From Entrophospora sp. SA101 (taxonomy: Eukaryota > Glomeromycota > Glomeromycetes > Entrophosporales > Entrophosporaceae), in NCBI GenBank assembly GCA_958430865.1, contig CAUDNR010001084.1, positions 3,958 through 17,586 on the forward strand: DNA of 13,629 nucleotides, in the 5' to 3' direction. The notes under the pieces were generated by a model. The model did not search any database. It was not told the DNA's origin and saw only the letters and a list, made by a program, of their open reading frames with translations. Both the position numbers and the translations under genes were made by a program. Shown piece after piece: positions 8,360 to 13,629 of this stretch (position 1 is its first letter; each line of letters starts with the position of its first letter).

Positions 8360-8876
8360 TCTTTTTTAAAACATGTATATACTTTACTATGCTCGCGAGG
8401 AATTTGTTCACTATGATCATTTCTAAATTTAGGAAAATATTACCAAATTTAGACTAGCACTTGACTATCGTATCTAAATTTGGCAGTAAGAAAGCTAAAA
8501 TCACGTGAAGTCCTATTTTTTGAAAAATTTTGAACGAATTACAAAATTGCTATTTTTGAAATTTGGCCGCATGGCGCAGCAATAGACCGAGCCAACCATA
8601 TATTTTTTATTACCCCAAATAAAATTATGACACATCTGTTATTCCCAGTTGATTGATTAATTAAAAAAATTTATTCAATTGGTCTAAAAGTGACATTATT
8701 TACAAGGAAAATTTATAGTTTTCTCCAGGATGGAATAGTCCATGTCCATGTCAACAACATTGGTTATATAAATAAATACAATAAGAAATGAAGTATGAAT
8801 ATAACATTAAATAATTCATATAATATCATGATACATATATATTTACAATTACATTGTTGATATTAATGTATAATAT
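8360..8876. other. 3' intergenic region downstream of the kinase
   Basis: No gene is seen. The palindrome TCACGTGA (CACGTG E-box core) at 8501-8508 and a GC-richer patch GGCCGCATGGCGCAGC near 8564-8580 stand out from the AT-rich surroundings and may belong to a dispersed repeat. Several AAATTTAG/CCAAATTTAG inverted copies occur at 8425-8475. Confidence 0.35.
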
Positions 8877-8882
8877 TTTAAT
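8877..8882 (-). terminator. Poly(A) signal candidate of the kinase gene
   Basis: The minus strand reads ATTAAA, the common variant hexamer, about 18 nt after the kinase stop codon. Support is by position only. Confidence 0.25.
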
Positions 8883-8900
8883 GAAGTTGTGTGTATAGTT

Positions 8901-10324
8901 TCAGAGTTCTGAAAGTTCTTTGACTTTATTATCAAAATCTTCTTGCAAGACATCACTGGAATGACTGAAAAAATCATTGTTTTCATTTTTTGGTTGCTCA
9001 TCATTTTCCTCATTATCAATTTTATCAACTATATTTGAGCCTGAAATCATTCCATTAAGCATTGTTTCAACATATTGAATATCAGGCCTGCTTTTTGGAT
9101 CATCCTGCCAACATGCTAAATACAAGTAAATTATCAAAAATTTATGTATATAAATATATAGTTTTTAAATATATATATAGATTTTTTACCTTTGTATAAA
9201 TTAATGTATTCATTGAGTGTGTTTGGAATAGGTTCCTCACGAACTCCTTGAGAAATATCAAGCATTAAAGTAAATTGTTGATAATGTGGATCCAGATTAC
9301 TAAAAGGTGGCTTGTTACTAGTCAATTCCCATAATAAAACACCCACACTGTATACATCTGATTTTTTGTTTGGTTTATATACTTGCTTATTGCTATGCTT
9401 GAAACATTGTGGGTCAATATAAGGCAGCACTCCTGCCAATTTGAATGTTGAAGTGGTTGTAGATTCAAGTATTTTACGGGAAAGTCCAAAATCTGCCAAT
9501 TTTATGGTTTTTTGGTGAACCAAGATGTTGTTTGAATGCTTTTCAAAAAAAGATAAACATTATTAAATATAATTTTTTATAAAAATAACAAGCTTATTAT
9601 TTATTACCAAATCTCGATGGATAATATTGTTTTCATGTAGACACAAAACAGCTGATGCAATCTCATATGCAAATTTCAGCTTTAGATCCCAACTGATTGA
9701 TTCACACTTTTCTTGTAGATAGCTTCTTAATGTTCCACTATCTGCATATTCAAGGACCAATAAATATTTCCCATTTCCTTTATATATAAATATAAATATT
9801 AGTTAATGGAAAAAATCAAAATAGGAAATAATTTAAACATACTTTCATTCATAGTGATACCATATAAATGAATAATATTTTGATGGTGATTAACTTTACG
9901 TAACAATTTCAACTAATTGAACCAATTGTTATCATTAGTTGAATTTTTTTTTAATCCACAACCAAAAACATAATATAATTTACCTCATTAGCAATTTCTT
10001 TCATATTTGTCATATCATGACTATAGGATTTCAAGGCACAAATACTGCTATTATCCAATGTTGCTTTATAAACTTTTCCAAAACCACCTGAACCAATTTT
10101 TTGAATATTTTTAAACCTACTACTGTATTCATAAAAATTAATGTGTTCCTTCTGAATTGCCTCATCAAGCCATCCTGACCAATTATCCTTAGATTTATCA
10201 ATAATTACTTTGTTTCCATTGATCATTCTATTGTTTGGCCCATCCTTTGTTTCTTTGCTATCTTGACTAATCGGAGAAGATGATGGTGATTTGGATAATT
10301 GTAGTGAAGAAATTTCCTGTAGTT
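8901..10324 (-). CDS. TKL-type protein kinase domain (5 exons); 3' part of a LamG-LamG-kinase gene, or an independent kinase gene
   Basis: Proposed exons (minus): 10324-9984, 9912-9843, 9777-9608, 9538-9190, 9115-8901; introns of 71, 65, 69 and 74 nt; frame intact to TGA. Catalytic marks are all present: GSGGFG loop, CALK lysine, helix-C Glu at the exon 6/7 junction (NELKLL), HRDLHSNN, DFG, and DVYSVGVLLWEL. SRP closes the domain. The APE position reads YIDPQ, with Gln for Glu. An acidic tail of about 50 residues (DNEENDEQ... KELSEL) follows. It should phosphorylate Ser/Thr or Tyr on protein targets that cannot be predicted. Before the domain is a Ser-rich linker (SKSPSSSPISQDSK) and W(S)GWLDEAIQKEHINFYEY, typical of the large fungal (glomeromycete) TKL families. 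An ATG at 10224-10226 could serve as an independent start. The frame stays open upstream to an acceptor at 10325-10326 (AAG) whose phase suits the LamG exon at 11177, which favours one joined gene. Confidence 0.85.
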
Positions 10325-11110
10325 CTTCAATTTTAAATCATCATTATTATTATTTTGTGTTGTAAAAGTTAATTTATAATATAATACTTACGAGCTATGA
10401 AATAAAAAATAAAACTATTTAATTAGATTGATTTTTTAATAAGGTTTATTTTGTGTTGAAAAGTTAATTTATAATATAATACTTACTAGCTGGTTATTAT
10501 AAAGAAATAAAAAATAAAATTATTTAATTAGATGATGTTTTAATAAGGTTTATTTTGTGTTGAAAAGTTAATTTATAATATAATGCTTACCCCCTAGTTA
10601 TTATAATGAAATAAAACATAAAATTATTTGATTAGATGATGTTTTAATAAAGTTTATTTTGTGTTGTAAAAGTTAATTTATAATATAATGCTTACCCCCT
10701 AGTTATTATAATGAAATAAAAAATAAAATTATTTAATTAGATGATGTTTTAATGAAGCTTATTTTGTGTGTTGTAAAAGTTAATTATAATATAATACTTA
10801 CCCCCTGGTTATTATAATGAAATAAAAAATAAAATTATTTAATTAGGTGATGTTTTAATAAAGTTTATTTTGTGTTGTAAAAGTTAAATTATATTATAAT
10901 ACTTACAATCTATGAAATAAAAAAAACAAATTATTTAATTAGAAGATGTTTATTTTGTGTTGTAAAAGTTGATTTATAATATAATACTTACCCTCTATGA
11001 AATAAAAAATAAATTTATTTATTTAGATGATGTTTTAATAAAGTTTATTTTGTGTTGCAAAAGTTAATTTATAATATAATACTTGCCCTCTATGAAATAA
11101 AAAATAACAA
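10325..11110 (-). repeat. Tandem array of eight 85-106 bp units, each with 3' and 5' splice signals
   Basis: On the minus strand each unit ends TTTATTTCAT(AG) or TATAATAAC(C/T)AG, then three nucleotides, then GTAAG(T/C). The AG-NNN-GT triplets lie at 11087-11089, 10992-10994, 10907-10909, 10802-10804, 10696-10698, 10591-10593, 10487-10489 and 10392-10394 (AGG, AGG, ATT, GGG, GGG, GGG, CTA, CTC). The first donor is GC rather than GT. The array fills what would otherwise be an 852-nt intron between the LamG part and the kinase part, in genes whose other introns are 65-110 nt. The distance from each donor to the next acceptor is 67-103 nt, the normal intron size here. It may be an intronic minisatellite or a chain of minimal introns with 3-nt exons. 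Confidence 0.75.
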
Positions 11111-11176
11111 ATGAATTATCTTTACCAGATACTATTTTTATATAACTATTATGATAAAAATCAATTTAAATATTAC

Positions 11177-12675
11177 CAATACAAAGAACTTCTGAATGTT
11201 GTTCACCAAGTTTAGCAATGAATTCCTTATCATTCTTATTTTTATCCTCTGACCATTTTTTCACTTCTTCAGCAGATAAGCTCCAGTTGAAATAGCAAAC
11301 ATTGCTATTTAATAAAATGATCATTTAATATTTTTGTGATTTAGATTAACTTCATTACCATTACTACAATAAATCATACCTCACTTCTCCATTAAACCCA
11401 CCATGGTTGAAACTACGTCCAACATACAGTGGTCCATTATTGAAGCTAACCTTTTGCTGGATGTTATAGGACCCAGCAAGCTCACCATTTATGTAGAGGA
11501 GTAATTTTTTTTCAAAATCTGAAAGTGTATAAGATATATGGTACCATTTGTTCAATGAAAGTGTGCAAGCAAGCTTGTTAATTCCATCATTATTATTCAA
11601 ATAGCCTGAGAAACGAACATGCAGATTTCCTGCTTGGTTTGCCCAAAGTCCAGGTGTGCGAACTAAATCCTCAGTACCTAATTGTATGTGCATTTTATTT
11701 AAAGCCGAGAAAGCACCAGTTGGACAAAATTATAAAAAAAAACAATTTTAACCAATAATTTTGCTGACAATGCAAAAAGCATACCTTTGTGAAAAATAGT
11801 AGTCCAGTTAGGACTATGATCAAAAAGTTTCAGTCGTAATGTCACTGACAGCTCATCTGTTACCACAGGCAAGTCAACATGGTTAAAGACTTGTTGATCA
11901 TGAATTTTCAACATAATAGGGATTGAATCAATAAGTTGTTTGAATTCTTTATCATTCTTATTTTTATCCTCTGACCATTTTTTCACTTCTTCAGCAGATA
12001 AGCTCCAGTTGAAATAGCAAACATTGCTATTTAATAAAATGATCATTTAATATTTTTGTGATTTAGATTAACTTCATTACCATTACTACAATAAATCATA
12101 CCTCACTTCTCCATTAAACCCACCATGGTTGAAACTACGTCCAACATACAGTGGTCCATTATTGAAGCTAACCTTTTGCTGGATGTTATAGGACCCAGCA
12201 AGCTCACCATTTATGTAGAGGAGTAATTTTTTTTCAAAATCTGAAAGTGTATAAGATATATGGTACCATTTGTTCAATGAAAGTGTGCAAGCAAGCTTGT
12301 TAATTCCATCATTATTATTCAAATAGCCTGAGAAACGAACATGCAGATTTCCTGCTTGGTTTGCCCAAAGTCCAGGTGTGCGAACTAAATCCTCAGTACC
12401 TAATTGTATGTGCATTTTATTTAAAGCCGAGAAAGCACCAGTTGGACAAAATTATAAAAAAAAACAATTTTAACCAATAATTTTGCTGACAATGCAAAAA
12501 GCATACCTTTGTGAAAAATAGTAGTCCAGTTAGGACTATGATCAAAAAGTTTCAGTCGTAATGTCACTGACAGCTCATCTGTTACCACAGGCAAGATAGC
12601 ATGGTCATAACTTTTTTGATCTTGAAATTTCAACATAATGGGGACTGAATCAATAAGTTGTTTGAATTCCTTCAT
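11177..12675 (-). CDS. Two tandem LamG domains plus carbonic anhydrase N-terminal relic (5 exons); 5' part of the LamG-LamG-kinase gene
   Basis: Proposed exons (minus): 12675-12507, 12399-12102, 12026-11785, 11677-11380, 11304-11177; introns of 107, 75, 107 and 75 nt, phases 1, 2, 1, 2, leaving in phase 1. Each LamG copy carries LNKWYHISYTL...LLLYINGEL and FNNGPLYVGRSF, as in the intact gene. Exon 3 joins the end of the first LamG (YFNWSLSAEEVKKW) in frame to the start of the second (KEFKQLID). The last exon ends EFIAKLGEQHSEVLCIG, collinear with [17 protein letters not shown] that precedes the zinc Cys in the intact carbonic anhydrase, but about 15 residues of the first anhydrase helix are missing. 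Reading on without splicing meets a stop after two codons (NI). With the kinase exons directly spliced on, the protein is about 759 aa: LamG 1-140, LamG 141-375, kinase about 450-710. No signal peptide or membrane segment is seen. Confidence 0.8.
11221..12664. repeat. 722-bp direct tandem duplication containing a full LamG domain
   Basis: Bases 11221-11942 and 11943-12664 are direct copies at an offset of exactly 722. They are identical by eye except in about 75 bp at the right end of each unit (11868-11942 against 12590-12664) and one base near the left end. The shared border sequence AATTCCTT/AATTCTTT encodes the EF of KEF both at the end of the LamG linker and at the protein start, pointing to a microhomology or unequal-crossover event. 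Introns were copied too, so this is a DNA-level duplication. Confidence 0.9.
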
Positions 12676-12790
12676 TTTTTATGAAACAATAATAGATAAA
12701 TTTAATATGCAAAATTTTATATCTTCTAATACAAGTGTTTGTATACAAGTTAGTGTGTTACACCTTTGTTACAGTGCAAATCACCTATAC
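12676..12790 (-). promoter_or_regulatory. Truncated promoter/5' UTR block of the LamG-LamG gene
   Basis: The first part (TTTTATGAAACAATAATAGAT...AATATGCAAAATTT...ATCTTCTAATACAAGTGTTTGTATACAAGT) matches the blocks at 190-260 and 3634-3700. It then jumps to TTAGTGTGTTACACC, equivalent to bases near 360 in the left copy. About 90 nt including the TATAAAAGG box and GGTTATGGGAAGG are missing. Confidence 0.5.
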
Positions 12791-13629
12791 TCAAAAGTTA
12801 AAATTTTTGAAATATTATACGATACACATATTGGATTTTAAAAAACCCACCACCATTCAATTCAGCTTTAAAAAGGAAGTCTATTAATCTAAAAAAAAAT
12901 TTGTCTCAAATTTTCTTTCCATAGTTTTTTAAATTTGAAGGTTATGCTCACAATAATTTTCGTGTTACAATATTTTGAATCTCACGACCAAATTTGATAA
13001 TGATTTTCTTTTAATGTAATATGTTCGTTAAACTTCTTTGTTGTAAAGAACTATTAATAAAAAAAGGAAATAAATAATCAAATAAATCAAATAAATCAAA
13101 TGTACGTTGTAGAAAAATATTTTATCAAAAAAATTTTGTTACACGAAATTTACTTGTCTCAATTTCTTAGTTTAGGTGTATAGTGCAAGACACCTAATCC
13201 CGCAACTTACTGCGCCTCGGAGACAGTGCTTTTTGAGGATTTTTCAATTCCTCCTAATTCAATAGTTTTCCAAACTTCCTCCAAATATTCGATCTGATTT
13301 TACTTTTACAGAATAATTTTGTCTCTTTCATATTTGAGAAAAATTTACAATCAAAAATGCCATATCTACCGATTTCTACAATGTTACACGATTTCAGGAT
13401 GATTTTTTGGGGTTTTTTTTGTCTTAATTCGTGATCCGCGATAGATGTGCACGCTGTAATTAGTAAAATTTGGGGGATCGTCATTATTAACTGCTTACAA
13501 TTGACCAACTTTCAAAATTTTTTTACCAATACACATGATTATCATGTAGTTGAACAGGAGAGACCGTCCTATATAAGGAATGGATTTTCACAATTGATTT
13601 CAATTTTTTTTATACAGTTTAAAATACTT
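12791..13629. other. Upstream intergenic region, no supported gene
   Basis: The region is AT-rich with a short tandem run of CAAATAAAT near 13068-13102. A GC-richer patch at 13178-13224 (CACCTAATCCCGCAAC, TGCGCCTCGGAGACAGTGC) stands out. A minus-strand 84-codon frame at 13254-13508 (start near ITACTSIADHEL; RYGIFDCKFFSNMKETKLF in the middle) has a mixed, protein-like composition but no domain I recognise and no splice partners. It could be a fragment of a dispersed repeat. Confidence 0.35.

Noticed and set aside
10386..11091. Tandem array considered as a CRISPR-like array
   Set aside because: The units are contiguous near-copies without unique spacers, the context is a eukaryotic intron, and no cas genes are present.
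12638..12841. Plus-strand 67-codon frame over the LamG-LamG start
   Set aside because: It is antisense to exon 1 and the promoter block, with no domain.

Overview
The window is strongly AT-rich eukaryotic DNA. Its coding sequence is cut into short exons by GT-AG introns of about 65-110 nt, and every gene I can support lies on the minus strand. The protein kinase reads HRDLHSNN...DFG, with a family-typical WLDEAI/FYEY lead-in before the glycine loop. Together with the decayed DNA transposons, this looks like the expanded TKL kinases of arbuscular mycorrhizal fungi (Rhizophagus and relatives). That assignment is inference from style, not proof.

Layout, left to right. 1-189: first exon of a LamG-type gene, running off the edge and diverging from its paralogues after about 38 codons. 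190-574: its promoter block. 2189-3633: an apparently intact five-exon gene encoding a LamG/concanavalin-like domain fused to a complete beta-carbonic anhydrase (362 aa). 3634-4029: its promoter, a copy of the block at 190-574. 4070-4204: a foldback, Mutator-like MITE. 4471-5475: a Tc1/mariner element with 196-bp terminal repeats and a broken, truncated transposase. 6807-7114: an orphan last exon of a second carbonic anhydrase, with its duplicated 3' flank. 8148-8351: a hAT-like MITE with an 8-bp target duplication. 8901-10324: a complete TKL kinase catalytic domain in five exons. 10386-11091: eight tandem units of about 85-106 bp, each carrying AG-NNN-GTAAG. 11177-12675: two LamG domains produced by a 722-bp tandem duplication, followed by a relic of the carbonic anhydrase N-terminus.

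Reading the minus strand in order, the right half of the window looks like a second LamG-carbonic anhydrase gene whose middle was replaced. LamG exons and the start of the anhydrase (11177-12675) are followed by a kinase (8901-10324), and the lost anhydrase's last exon is still present beyond it (6807-7114). The break lies inside the intron that corresponds to intron 3 of the intact gene. If spliced through, the product would be a LamG-LamG-kinase of about 759 aa.

The two points most worth attention are the LamG/beta-carbonic anhydrase fusion and the splice-competent minisatellite that joins LamG to the kinase. Neither is a system I recognise as described. Exon borders are deduced from splice consensus, frame and comparison between paralogues, without transcript data.
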